Counted from the first letter of the stretch, positions 46,190-54,952 are shown. The stretch: 64,000 nt of DNA from Vibrio rarus (GCF_024347075.1 NZ_AP024901.1:124001-188000); one strand, 5' to 3'. Notes: a model not told the origin generated them from the sequence alone. Made by a program: numbers and translations.

Positions 46190-46444
46190 ATGATTGAACT
46201 TACTGAACATGCAAAACTAAGATCTCAGCAAAGAGGCATCACTCCAGATTGTATTGAAGTATTGAACATGTTTGGTTGTGAAATAAAACATATCCAAGGA
46301 GCTATATCTTTGGAACTCGACCACAGAGAGAAAAAGAGACTACGTAGAGTCTTCAAAGCTTGTATGCAATTGGTCGAAAAAGATAATTACGCCATTGTTT
46401 CAGAGAGAGGCATAGTTATAACGGTCGCGCATAAATTGAGCTGA
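46190..46444 (+). CDS. DUF4258-like small protein
   Basis: 84 residues: LTEHAKLRSQQRGITPDCIE near the start, then a basic helix HREKKRLRRVFKACMQL and a final strand YAIVSERGIVITVAHK. This matches the DUF4258/BrnT-like pattern (an RxxQR motif and a late VITV strand), seen in toxin-like and phage-defence-associated genes. The function is unknown. AGAAAGAGGA lies just upstream of the ATG. Confidence 0.7.
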   Translation: MIELTEHAKLRSQQRGITPDCIEVLNMFGCEIKHIQGAISLELDHREKKRLRRVFKACMQLVEKDNYAIVSERGIVITVAHKLS

Positions 46445-46458
46445 GAGAGTACATTTAA

Positions 46459-46524
46459 ACAATCGAAAAAGAACCTTACATAGTATTATCTCGTGACGGT
46501 GTTGTAATCACCACAACACACTGA
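46459..46524 (+). pseudogene. Remnant of a second DUF4258-like gene
   Basis: The frame just after the intact gene reads IEKEPYIVLSRDGVVITTTH, then a stop. This copies the last 20 residues of a DUF4258-like protein (compare NYAIVSERGIVITVAH). It is the C-terminal end of a lost tandem paralogue. Confidence 0.65.
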
Positions 46525-46548
46525 TTATAAAATAATGGAAGAGCAATC

Positions 46549-47313
46549 ATGGAAAAGAAAACGTTAAACCACTTCATAGACGCCATTAAATCATGCAACT
46601 CAAATGAGCCATGGTCATCAAGTTTGAGACTTCACGAAGACAGTAAAATATCGGTTTATTATTCTCCTTTTGAACATATTAACAACCGTGCAAAAATTGT
46701 CATTTGTGGAATTACTCCAGGAAAAACTCAAGCAATGGAAGCTAATCGAATTGCTCGTAACCATTTGATTGCAGGTGATAGCATTGAGGTGGCTTCGAAC
46801 TCAGCAAAGAAGGTGGCTAGTTTTAAAGGATTTAGAAAACCATTAAGTGCAATGATGGATGAGATCGGATTGAATAAACGCCTTGGATTAGATAGTTGTA
46901 TAGAATTGTTTGAGGCGAAGAGTGAACTTGTCCACTATACCAGTGCTATTCGTTATCCAACTGTGCTCGCTAATGGGAACAATTACAATGGTACACCACG
47001 TGTCACTTCATCGCCTTTCTTACTAAATATGCTCGATACATATTTAGCGGAAGAGATACAAGAGCTAGGTTCTGATTGTCTATGGTTACCTTTAGGAGTA
47101 GCAGCATCGCAAGCGTGTGAGTATATGGTTAAGCAAGGCGTACTTCAAAGTAGCCAACTTCTCTTAGGCTTACCACATCCAAGCGGAGCAAACTCCGAGC
47201 GCGTTGCCTATTTTCTTGGAAACAAAAAACGAGATAAGTTAAGTAACAAAGTTGACCCAGATAAACTCGATGTAGCGAAACAATTACTAATGAAAAAAGT
47301 AGCTAACTTATAA
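46549..47313 (+). CDS. Uracil-DNA-glycosylase-superfamily-like protein
   Basis: A product of 254 residues. Residues 48-58 read AKIVICGITPG, the GxxPG loop of UDG-like folds. Residues about 205-215 read LGLPHPSGANS with the HPS motif expected in motif 2. The order and spacing fit the UDG superfamily, but the catalytic residue after GITPG is not the usual one, so the activity may differ (base excision, sensing or modified-base binding). The neighbourhood of DUF4258 and IS-split genes suggests a defence-type locus; this is inference. Confidence 0.75.
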   Translation: MEKKTLNHFIDAIKSCNSNEPWSSSLRLHEDSKISVYYSPFEHINNRAKIVICGITPGKTQAMEANRIARNHLIAGDSIEVASNSAKKVASFKGFRKPLSAMMDEIGLNKRLGLDSCIELFEAKSELVHYTSAIRYPTVLANGNNYNGTPRVTSSPFLLNMLDTYLAEEIQELGSDCLWLPLGVAASQACEYMVKQGVLQSSQLLLGLPHPSGANSERVAYFLGNKKRDKLSNKVDPDKLDVAKQLLMKKVANL

Positions 47314-47530
47314 TGCAATTTTGAGTAAGTTTGGTAATTAAAGTACGTATAAGTACATAGCAAAATATGAAAATATCTGGAAAAGATGCAGTAAATATCT
47401 TGGGGAAAGTATCGTCTATAGTAGAGATTCATAAAAAGATAATACAGACAAATTTTGGTCATATAAGCTTGTTGATGGTAGTAGGGCTGCATTTCCGTTC
47501 GACCCCAAAACTAAGACTAGACTGGTTGTT

Positions 47531-48836
47531 GAGGCTGTAACAGATTCTGTGTAACTGACATTTAGTTAACGTGCTTCTCGACACGGTCTTCGAACTCGAT
47601 GATAAATCGACTCATCGCCTGACGCCAGTTTTGAATGGGCATCGTCCATTTTTTACTGGCATCTTTAATCGCTAGATAAACCATCTTAGTTGCCGCTTCA
47701 TCATTTGGGAAGATTTTACGCTTCTTCAAAGCCTTACGTATCACGCTGTTGAGTGATTCAATCGCATTAGTTGTGTAAATGGCTTTTCGAATATCTTGCG
47801 GGTAGTTAAATAGCGTATTCAAGTTTTGCCAGTGATTACGCCAAGACTTGGTTATTTGAGGGTACTGGGCGTCCCAGGTTTCACCAAAACGCTCTAATTC
47901 AAGTAACGCTTCGTCTTCTGTTGCCGAACGGTATACTCGCTTCAAGTCAGCCGTGACGGCTTTATAGTCTTTCCAAGAGACGTATTTCAGAGAGTTACGT
48001 ACCATGTGAACGATGCATAGCTGAATATGTGTTTCAGGGAACACGGTATTGATAGCATCAGGAAAACCTTTGAGGCCATCCACGCAAGCTATAAGTATAT
48101 CCTCAACGCCACGTTGGTTAAGCTCCGTCAAAACATTAAGCCAAAACTTTGCACCTTCGTTTTCTGCTATCCACATGCCCATCAATTCTTTTTGCCCATC
48201 AGTATTAATTCCAAGGGCAAGGAAGATGGATTTGTTGATAATACGTTTATCTTGACGCACCTTAATCACAATGCAGTCAAGGTATACTATGGGGTAAAGG
48301 GCATCAAGCGGACGGGACTGCCACACAACAATTTCATCGATGACGGCGTTTGTCACTCGCGAAACGAGACTCGGTGAAATCTCAGCGCCGTACCATTCCT
48401 CAAAGGCATTGACGATGTCACGCGTGCTCATGCCTTGTGCATAGAGCCACAGAATCTTATCGTCCATAGATGTAAATCGAGATTGGTGTTTTTTAACGAG
48501 CTTAGGATCGAAAGAGCCATTGCGATCACGAGGTGTATCGAGTTCGAACTCCCCATCTTCGGTTTTGATCCGCTTGCTACTCTTTCCGTTACGGCTATTT
48601 CTTGATTTGGATTGTTGGTGTTTTTCGTAGCCAAGATGCTCATCCATTTCAGCATTGAGAGCTGCTTCAACAGTGATCTTTTTGAGCATCTGACTGAATT
48701 CGGTTAAATCTTCAGGGCTTTTAATTCCTTTTGCTGCTTCTTTAGCAAAAGCTTCAAGTGCTTTCTTATCCATGTTGCCTTTCCTTAGCCATTACGGCAT
48801 TAAGTGTAGGCAGTTACACAGAATTTAGGACAGTCT
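47531..48836 (-). mobile_element. IS256-family insertion sequence
   Basis: About 1306 bases. It is flanked by a perfect 9-bp duplication, CTGGTTGTT (47522-47530 and 48837-48845). Both ends share ATTCTGTGTAACTG as inverted repeats, and the left end is a little less conserved. One intact transposase gene lies inside. The duplication length fits the family. Confidence 0.92.
47562..48773 (-). CDS. IS256-family (Mutator-type) transposase
   Basis: A product of 403 residues. The start ALEAFAKEAAKGIKSPEDLT and NAEMDEHLGYEKH are typical of IS256 transposases. The DDE core is seen as YLDCIVIKV, ACVDGLKGFPDAI and TTNAIESLNSVIRKALKKRK. The frame is intact; the IS may be active. Confidence 0.95.
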   Translation of the reverse strand: MDKKALEAFAKEAAKGIKSPEDLTEFSQMLKKITVEAALNAEMDEHLGYEKHQQSKSRNSRNGKSSKRIKTEDGEFELDTPRDRNGSFDPKLVKKHQSRFTSMDDKILWLYAQGMSTRDIVNAFEEWYGAEISPSLVSRVTNAVIDEIVVWQSRPLDALYPIVYLDCIVIKVRQDKRIINKSIFLALGINTDGQKELMGMWIAENEGAKFWLNVLTELNQRGVEDILIACVDGLKGFPDAINTVFPETHIQLCIVHMVRNSLKYVSWKDYKAVTADLKRVYRSATEDEALLELERFGETWDAQYPQITKSWRNHWQNLNTLFNYPQDIRKAIYTTNAIESLNSVIRKALKKRKIFPNDEAATKMVYLAIKDASKKWTMPIQNWRQAMSRFIIEFEDRVEKHVN

Positions 48837-49022
48837 CTGGTTGTTCGATTTGACCGATTACCACTACCAATTGCTGGCATAACCGATGTTAAAAATATAG
48901 CCAGTGACAGTGTGTCGACATCACTAGGACGTGTCTTTACTGGTGGTAAACATAAAGCAAAATACAAAGATCTCGTGGAAAACGAGGAAGCTCTAGTTTC
49001 AATGATCAATGCACTAATGTAA

Positions 49023-49112
49023 AAATAACAAGTGCTTTAATTTAGACTCAACCTGTCAGTTCTCAAATCGGACTGGTTTTCCGCTGCGATTCAAACCAGC
49101 CGCAAATGCGGG
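49023..49112 (+). repeat. Possible VCR-like attC remnant
   Basis: The stretch after the broken gene starts TAACAAGTGCTTTAAT and ends GCAAATGCGGGCGCTAATAC, with ACTGG/CCAGC arms inside. The start resembles that of Vibrio attC (TAACAAACGCC) and the end resembles GGCGGGCGTTA. This would make the broken gene a cassette too. Pairing is weak, so this is tentative. Confidence 0.35.
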
Positions 49113-49409
49113 CGCTAATACACGTCTATCTAACTTGTTTGTGCCCCTTTATGTTTTAAGTTAGTTTTTCTGCACAACATTCTACTTGGCATTTGACTTA
49201 CTTTTCCTTATGCCAAACCATCCAACTATATGGCCAAGTTTGCTCGGCGCTCTAGAATCCAACTCTTGTGAATTTATACAGTTTATTGGGGTCGAACTCG
49301 GTTTAAGTATGAAAAATGGCTTGTTTTGCCCCAAGAGCCCAGTCTCGTTTTTCCGACACAAGATCTAATAAGTGGTTGTTAATCATAGGATTAGTGTTTA
49401 TCTTCCTAA

Positions 49410-49573
49410 GATAACGCGCATTGTCAAAAAGTGATAACACGCACGCTCGTTTTTATGTAAAGACAGAATGCGAAATGTGAAGTGAATGAATTATATTTCA
49501 GTGAGTTATGGTAGCTTTAATGAACGTTAGGCAAGCAGAAAAACGACCTGACCTGTTATTAACAATGTTAGCT
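49410..49573 (+). repeat. attC-like element before the RDD cassette
   Basis: Starts GATAACGCGCATTGTC and ends TATTAACAATGTTAGCT. It has the same stem as 43087-43249, with GCACGCTCGTTTTTATG and a facing AAAAACGACCTGACCTG. The following cassette begins at GTTAGCTT (49567). Confidence 0.6.
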
Positions 49574-49604
49574 TACGAATGGAATTCATCACAAAGAGAT
49601 AAGC

Positions 49605-50072
49605 ATGGAAGAAATACAAGATAACCCATACTTACTGGCTTCACGTTGGTCTAGAGTTGGGGCGGCAATAATTGATTCAGTTGTACTAGGCATTGTTATG
49701 CTACCTTTGGCGTATTTTACAGGTGGCTTTGACGGTCTTGCAGAATCTCCTCCAGTAGAGCCTTCGTTTAGTTATCAGCTAATCATGGCACTATTGGGTT
49801 TTAGTCTTTACTGCGTAGTTAACTGGAAACTGTTGGGACAATCTGGTCAAACTGTAGGTAAAAAAGCCATGAAAATTAAGGTCGTGAACTTAGATGGAAG
49901 CCAAGCTAAGGTTCAAGATCTTGTATTCAAACGCTATGCATTTATGGTGTTTATTTCATATGTCCCAATAGTTGGTGGGATATTAAGCCTAATCAACCTT
50001 GTAATGATTTTCGGTAAACAGAAACGAGCACTGCATGATAGGGTGGCGAAGACGCGAGTAATCTCAAGCTAA
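49605..50072 (+). CDS. RDD-family membrane protein in a gene cassette
   Basis: A product of 155 residues. The RDD signature is present as ASRWSRVGAAIIDSVVLGIV (Arg and Asp in the first membrane helix), followed by LLGQSGQTVGKKAMKIKVVN and YVPIVGGILSLINLVMIF. Two to three transmembrane helices are expected. RDD proteins are inner-membrane proteins of varied or unknown function. The cassette ends, GTTAGCTT at 49567 and AAGCTAAC at 50066, match as reverse complements. Confidence 0.85.
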   Translation: MEEIQDNPYLLASRWSRVGAAIIDSVVLGIVMLPLAYFTGGFDGLAESPPVEPSFSYQLIMALLGFSLYCVVNWKLLGQSGQTVGKKAMKIKVVNLDGSQAKVQDLVFKRYAFMVFISYVPIVGGILSLINLVMIFGKQKRALHDRVAKTRVISS

Positions 50073-50085
50073 CAAATAAGGATAC

Positions 50086-50467
50086 GTGTCGCGCTCCCAA
50101 CACTTTATCCGGGTGTTGAACAAGCCCGAATAAAGTAGCGGCTCTGACAATGTAACGAAGATTAGTCACAGACCAATCAGGATCTAAATCGTGAGAGGTT
50201 GATTCTCCTGACAACCACATAAAGTCGGGTGAGTGCTAGGTAGTCAGTATGACGAACACAAGTGAATCTGTGCAAGGTGCGTTACTGTGGAAGCCGCGGA
50301 AGTGGTTTATACGCTGTGGCCAAAAGGCTAGCTCGTAACTCTTGGAAAGAGCCTGTCCCGACTGCGTTATAAGTTGCTGGGTATCAATGATGCCTTAGTA
50401 GAGGCTTGATCCGTATGCAGTGAAAGTTGCACGGGCGGCACTTGGTAACAAGTGTCGTCTACTCGAC
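50086..50467 (+). mobile_element. ORF-less relic of a group II intron
   Basis: Starts GTGTCGCGCTCCC and ends GTCGTCTACTCGAC. The first part matches the RNA domains of the intact intron (for example GTGAGTGCTAGGTAGTCAGT). At CCAAAAGGC it jumps straight into the last codons of the reverse transcriptase gene (CTAGCTCGTAACTCTTGG). Domain V has lost its 3' strand and has GATCC in place of GAGCC, so the relic cannot splice by itself. It lies directly after AATAAGGATAC in the RDD cassette's downstream end. Confidence 0.82.
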
Positions 50468-50708
50468 CATTCCAATTCAGAGAACTTTATCAATAAGGTT
50501 GAGAAGGCGAAACAGAGACGCATAACAGCCTCATCATTGATTTTTAATGTACAGTTATGTGTTTGCTCATTTCGGGTGTTATGTGAGATATAGCATTGAT
50601 AACCATTCGCCGATTCGTTTTAAATTTCTGTGATACCTTGCTCTTTATATACATATTGTAAATAATCATTGTTGTTATATTGGATTATTAACTAACGATG
50701 TTGAAACT

Positions 50709-51620
50709 ATGAATATCGAGCATGTAAAACTGTTTGTTCGTCTTGCTGCTACGCACAATATCAGCGGTGCTGGGCAAGAGTTAGGCTTGTCACCCGCAGT
50801 GGCAAGTTCGTATATTAACAAGCTTGAAATAGCATTAGGCGTGCGCTTGGTGCATCGAACGACTCGAAAGGTTGCACTAACAGAAGAGGGTTTGGCCTTT
50901 TTGCCTCATGCCGAAGTGGTGATCGATGCGGTAGAAGCCGCAAAAACCTCGGTTGGTGTTGGTAATCATTTACCAAGTGGTGTGCTAAGAGTCTCTGCTC
51001 CAGCCTCATTTGGTCGCATGCATATGATCCCTGCGATGCAAGCGTTTATGGAGGCGCATCCTGGACTAAAAGTTGATTTTCGACTGTCAGACTCAATCAT
51101 CGATTTGGTTGAAGGTGGTTTTGATATTGCGATCCGAAATGCAGAACTCAAAGACTCCACGCTGGTTGCTCGTAAGTTGGCAATGGACACTCGTATTGTA
51201 CTGGCATCACCGGCCTATATTGAGCAACATGGTGCGCCTATTCATCCATCTCAAATTGTTAAGCATCAGTTTGTGAATCTCAGTGGCTTTGAGCAATGGA
51301 TCTTCGAAACCCCAAATGGTCCATTAACCGTGAAAACCCAAGGTGTTTTTAAAGCGGATAATGGTGAGGCTGTACGTGATGCCTGCGCACATGGATTAGG
51401 CCTAGCTGTGAGCTCAACCTGGTGTTGTCACGACTACTTACAGCGTGGTGAATTAGTTCAGGTATTAGCGGATTTTCCAATCGTATCCGAATCAGCAATT
51501 TGGGCGGTTTACCCGAGTTCAAGATTGCTTGCCCCCAAAGTTAGAGCCTTCATCGATTTCTTTAAAGACTATTTTGGTGAGACCCCATACTGGGACAAGC
51601 TTTTTTTAGAAAATAAATAA
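50709..51620 (+). CDS. LysR-family transcriptional regulator
   Basis: A product of 303 residues. The helix-turn-helix is HNISGAGQELGLSPAVASSY. The effector domain follows (GVLRVSAPASFGRMHMIPAM). It converges with a radical SAM gene, so its target is not obvious from position; it may act on genes across the IS-rich region. AATAAGGTAAGTGTCGC follows the stop, like the cassette-end words elsewhere. Confidence 0.9.
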   Translation: MNIEHVKLFVRLAATHNISGAGQELGLSPAVASSYINKLEIALGVRLVHRTTRKVALTEEGLAFLPHAEVVIDAVEAAKTSVGVGNHLPSGVLRVSAPASFGRMHMIPAMQAFMEAHPGLKVDFRLSDSIIDLVEGGFDIAIRNAELKDSTLVARKLAMDTRIVLASPAYIEQHGAPIHPSQIVKHQFVNLSGFEQWIFETPNGPLTVKTQGVFKADNGEAVRDACAHGLGLAVSSTWCCHDYLQRGELVQVLADFPIVSESAIWAVYPSSRLLAPKVRAFIDFFKDYFGETPYWDKLFLENK

Positions 51621-51652
51621 GGTAAGTGTCGCAGTTAATGAAAAGATCCCAG

Positions 51653-51689
51653 ATAAAGTACAGATCTCAGATTCGGGCCTGTACTTTAT
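51653..51689. terminator. Hairpin between convergent LysR and radical SAM genes
   Basis: ATAAAGTACAG at 51653-51663 pairs with CTGTACTTTAT at 51679-51689, an 11-bp stem. Either gene could end here. Confidence 0.7.
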
Positions 51690-51695
51690 TGAAAT

Positions 51696-52568
51696 TTACC
51701 AAGCGAAAGTTTGAATCACATTTTCTTGTGCCATCGGGTTGGAAGTAATCGCAGCGTTTAAATTTGTTAAGAATTGCGCTTTTTGATCTAGCAAAAAACC
51801 TTTTTGCGGTACTAAGTTATTACCGTGATCACCCCAGTAAAATGTATCGATATTCAGGTTTTCTAATAGGTACTTTTCTTCTCGCAGTACCTGCATTTGT
51901 GTGGGCATGATAAACTCACCCCGCTGAACCTGTTGCTCCATCACCGTCCCGGGCTGTACGGCGAGTGCCATAGGGGCAATCTCTTCCGGTTGAGTAATAT
52001 TTAAAATTTCTGTCGTTGCTTCAATATGCTCATCAGAGCGTTCACGGCCACCTAGTCCAAAAATGAATGATAATAAAGTCTGAATCCCAGCTTCTTTCGC
52101 CATCGCCATCCCCTCAATGGCATGCTCTGCAGTCATACGTTTTTTTATGCGCTCAAGAACAATAGGATCACCAGACTCTAATCCTGAGTAACACATATCA
52201 AGACCGGCATCCTTAATTTCTTTTAGTTCATTTACCGTTTTACGGCGGAAGTCGTTGAGACCACTGTACATTGAAATTTTAGTTGCCTCTGGAAACGTGC
52301 TCTTCAATTTATCTAAAACCTTCAATAGATAGTCAGTACGAGCGGCCATTACATTGCCATCAATTAAAAAAACCGACTCTACAAAAGGATAAATGATACG
52401 AGCTTGTTTTATATCTTTAAATACGTCTTCGATATCTCGCACTTTAAAACGCTTATCGTCAAACATGCTACAAAATGTGCAAGTATTGATACTACAACCA
52501 AGTGTAGTTTGGATTAAAATACTGCGAGCCTCTGTCCAAGGGCGATAGACTTTACCTTCGTAACGCAT
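51696..52568 (-). CDS. Radical SAM protein
   Basis: A product of 290 residues. The cluster motif near residue 25 is GCSINTCTFC, a CX4CX2C spacing seen in one radical SAM subgroup rather than the usual CX3CX2C. Downstream are VFLIDGNVMAART, a TIM-barrel pattern (MCYSGLESGDP) and FIFGLGGRE. It probably cleaves S-adenosylmethionine to start a radical reaction on an unknown substrate. A shortened paralogue is at 55945-56154. The protein ends at NVIQTFAW. Confidence 0.88.
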   Translation of the reverse strand: MRYEGKVYRPWTEARSILIQTTLGCSINTCTFCSMFDDKRFKVRDIEDVFKDIKQARIIYPFVESVFLIDGNVMAARTDYLLKVLDKLKSTFPEATKISMYSGLNDFRRKTVNELKEIKDAGLDMCYSGLESGDPIVLERIKKRMTAEHAIEGMAMAKEAGIQTLLSFIFGLGGRERSDEHIEATTEILNITQPEEIAPMALAVQPGTVMEQQVQRGEFIMPTQMQVLREEKYLLENLNIDTFYWGDHGNNLVPQKGFLLDQKAQFLTNLNAAITSNPMAQENVIQTFAW

Positions 52569-52773
52569 AATGGTATCTCCAGCGAGTGCACGTGACTGTG
52601 CTTTATTAACTTTGTTGATGATGTGAGTTTAATGGAGTGGGATTAAATTGATAATACCCACCATTTAATAATCACTTTATGCATTTTGTAAATAATTTTA
52701 GCGTTTAAATGAAAAAAGCACTGATGGATGTCTCCAACAATGCCTGTTTCATTGTATTGTGGGGGGCTCTCAT

Positions 52774-53308
52774 TTACTCAAGCTTAATTATTGACAGCCT
52801 ATGTGGGCGATCTGCCGATGTATTGACCATTTCAGGACTATCAAATACAGCATCGAAGTTCGTCACGATTACATCCTTACCGCGAACAATCTATAAACGC
52901 CACTTAGATGTTTGTTATTTTCTGTTTTCAGCACAGTGTCAGAAATAAACAGGTCACTGTCTTGCCACACTAACGCATTAGTGAAAAGTAAACCGGTTGC
53001 AACCGCGTCGACATCGATGGATGCAAATCGGCTTCACTGAAAGCGTACCAAGTTGCCACTTGGTTTTCGGTGGCTAACTTACCGATCGCGGCCATTTTTG
53101 GCGTATCGATATCACCTGCTTTCATCAACGTCTCGTTATGGAAGTTTGGCGATGAAAAATACACATTGCCCAAAGTGTCAATATCGGCGCTCGCGGGAGA
53201 GTTAAAGTTATCAGGCATGCTAATCAGTAACTGAGATTGTTCTGCCGCTAGCGTCGTGAGCGGCAGGATGATTGCAGCGGCTAATGCTAGTGGTGAAAAC
53301 TTTATCAT
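52774..53308 (-). pseudogene. Frameshifted secreted SMP-30/gluconolactonase-like gene
   Basis: From ATG 53308 the frame gives a signal peptide (MIKFSPLALAAAIILPLTTL) and a beta-propeller start, NFNSPASADIDTLGNVYFSS. Near 53020 coding moves to another frame (VDAVATGLLFTNALVWQDSD, LFISDTVLKTENNKHLSGVY), and near 52880 perhaps to a third (VIVTNFDAVFDSPEMVNTS). The order fits SMP-30-like secreted propellers. At least one frameshift inactivates it. Confidence 0.65.
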
Positions 53309-53654
53309 GTACACCTCTTGTTTGAGTCGATTGCATCGAGGGTTTGCAGTTAACCCCCCTTTAACTAGAACAAACTTAGCCACTCTCTCTCCTTACTTGT
53401 GTATGCACATAACCATTAAACACCTTCAGCGAACACTAAAAAAAGCCATTCTTAAAGCGCCATTGTAAACAAAATAAATATAGTGTTTATACAATTGCAG
53501 CTGTTGTTATGGTTCAGTTCATCAACTAAATTTTGTTCATCACTGGTGAGGACACAGCTCTCAAGCACAATAAATTGTGAGTGGTTAAATGAGTGATCGT
53601 TCAATGTCGATAAATGAGCACAAATGTGCTCGCTAAGAAAGCTGGAGAAATATT

Positions 53655-54398
53655 ATGTTTGTAAATAATGGTTGGATCGTTGAAGCAAAGTTAAATGAAG
53701 GTGAGTTAGAAAACTTCAAAAAAGTGATGAACTCACAGATCAAACGGGCTTTGACAGAGAATGGGACACTGAATTACCAATACTACATGTCTGATGAAGG
53801 TGACATCTTGGTATATGAACGCTTTGCCGATCCAGATGCGTCACACGAACATATTGAAAATTGGGATGATCACGCTGAACGTTGGATTGCCGCCGCAGCC
53901 CCAACTCGTATGCTACACCTAGGTGACTTACCTGATGATGTTCGTGAGCGTCATGCAGTCCTATCGCCAACATGGTTAAAACCTTTAGGTGGCTTCGCTC
54001 GAAAAGAGGCTGAAGGCAGCGAGATAAAACGTGAAGATGGCTCAACAACGTTTGAAAACTTTGGTTGGATTGTTGAAGCAAAATTGAAGGAAGGGCATCT
54101 AGAGGCGTTCAAAGAAGTCATGACATCTCAAGTAGAGCGCGCAAAAACAGAAGAAGGCACACTGAACTACCAGTACTATATGTCTGATGAAGGCGACATC
54201 CTAGTGTATGAGCGTTTTAAAGATCTTGAGGCATCACACATCCATATTGAAAACTGGAATGATCATGCAGAGCGTTGGATTGCTGCAGCAACACCAACAC
54301 GTATGGTACATCTAGGCGATTTACCACAAGAGTTACGAGAAAAACACGCGGCCTTGTCTCCACTACTTTTGAAGCCATTTGGTGGTTTTGCTAAATAA
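53655..54398 (+). CDS. Tandem-domain antibiotic-biosynthesis-monooxygenase-like protein
   Basis: A product of 247 residues made of two near-identical halves: GWIVEAKLNEGELENFKKVM at residue 5 and GWIVEAKLKEGHLEAFKEVM at about 138. Each half has TLNYQYYMSDEGDILVYERF and HAERWIAAA-TPTRM. This is an internal duplication of an ABM-type (dimeric alpha/beta) domain, so one chain can mimic the usual dimer. The substrate is unknown. It is followed by the DUF1330 gene 27 bases later. Confidence 0.85.
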   Translation: MFVNNGWIVEAKLNEGELENFKKVMNSQIKRALTENGTLNYQYYMSDEGDILVYERFADPDASHEHIENWDDHAERWIAAAAPTRMLHLGDLPDDVRERHAVLSPTWLKPLGGFARKEAEGSEIKREDGSTTFENFGWIVEAKLKEGHLEAFKEVMTSQVERAKTEEGTLNYQYYMSDEGDILVYERFKDLEASHIHIENWNDHAERWIAAATPTRMVHLGDLPQELREKHAALSPLLLKPFGGFAK

Positions 54399-54425
54399 GC
54401 CAATGAACAAAAAGGGAGCATGATT

Positions 54426-54734
54426 ATGTCTAACAAATTTTACTCAGTTCTTGAAGTGACACTAACAAATGATGATTGGATCCCAGCGTACATTGGTCCA
54501 GCAAACAAGTTAGTGGCGCAATATGGTGGTAAATACCTAGCACGAACTAATAGCCATGAGCGCTTAGAGGGTGATCGCGACCAGCCAGCACTTCGCATCG
54601 TAATAGAATGGCCTTTTCGTCAAGCAGCCGTTGATTTTATGAATGACCCTGGTTACGTCCCACACCTAAAGGCACGTACGGCGGGATCAGTAAGCCACCA
54701 CGCTCTAATTGAAGCTAAAGATGACTTTGCTTAA
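54426..54734 (+). CDS. DUF1330-like protein
   Basis: 102 residues with VLEVTLTNDDWIPAYIGPAN and KYLARTNSHERLEGDRDQPA, the pattern of the dimeric alpha/beta DUF1330 family. AGGGAG at 54413-54418 favours the ATG at 54426. It probably forms an operon with the tandem ABM-like gene, and both may bind the same kind of small molecule. Confidence 0.82.
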   Translation: MSNKFYSVLEVTLTNDDWIPAYIGPANKLVAQYGGKYLARTNSHERLEGDRDQPALRIVIEWPFRQAAVDFMNDPGYVPHLKARTAGSVSHHALIEAKDDFA

Positions 54735-54952
54735 ATGATTCGATGATTAAAACACCAGTCCAACTTTATGGGGTCACATCAGCTTTCATTGAGGTTCGAC
54801 TCTATCGTGTATATCTAGAGTGTTAGTATAAATTGATTTTTGAATTAATAATTAGCTTAGATATAGAATCAGTATTTAGCTTATTCTAAATAATCGCCAG
54901 GATTGGGCGTGCTCATGCATGGAATAAAATATCGCGCAAACGGAGAACAAGT

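Larger units (their letters stand above)
47367..49022 (+). pseudogene. Unknown gene broken by a frameshift and an IS256-family element
   Basis: The first part reads MKISGKDAVNILGKVSSIVE, then IHKK (47367-47437). A -1 shift in AAAAA (47433-47437) leads into DNTDKFWSYKLVDG and PKTKTRLVV. After the IS and one copy of CTGGTTGTT the frame continues as RFDRLPLPIAGITD and TGGKHKAKYKDLVENEE to TAA at 49020-49022. The restored product would be about 115 residues, with no family recognised. Confidence 0.7.

Noticed and set aside
19084..50100. Complete integron with integrase
   Set aside because: I found cassette-like ends but no tyrosine integrase gene, attI site or cassette promoter, so only an integrase-less cluster can be claimed.
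52709..52948. 79-codon open frame on the + strand
   Set aside because: It overlaps the decayed SMP-30-like gene on the other strand, whose coding sense is clearer.
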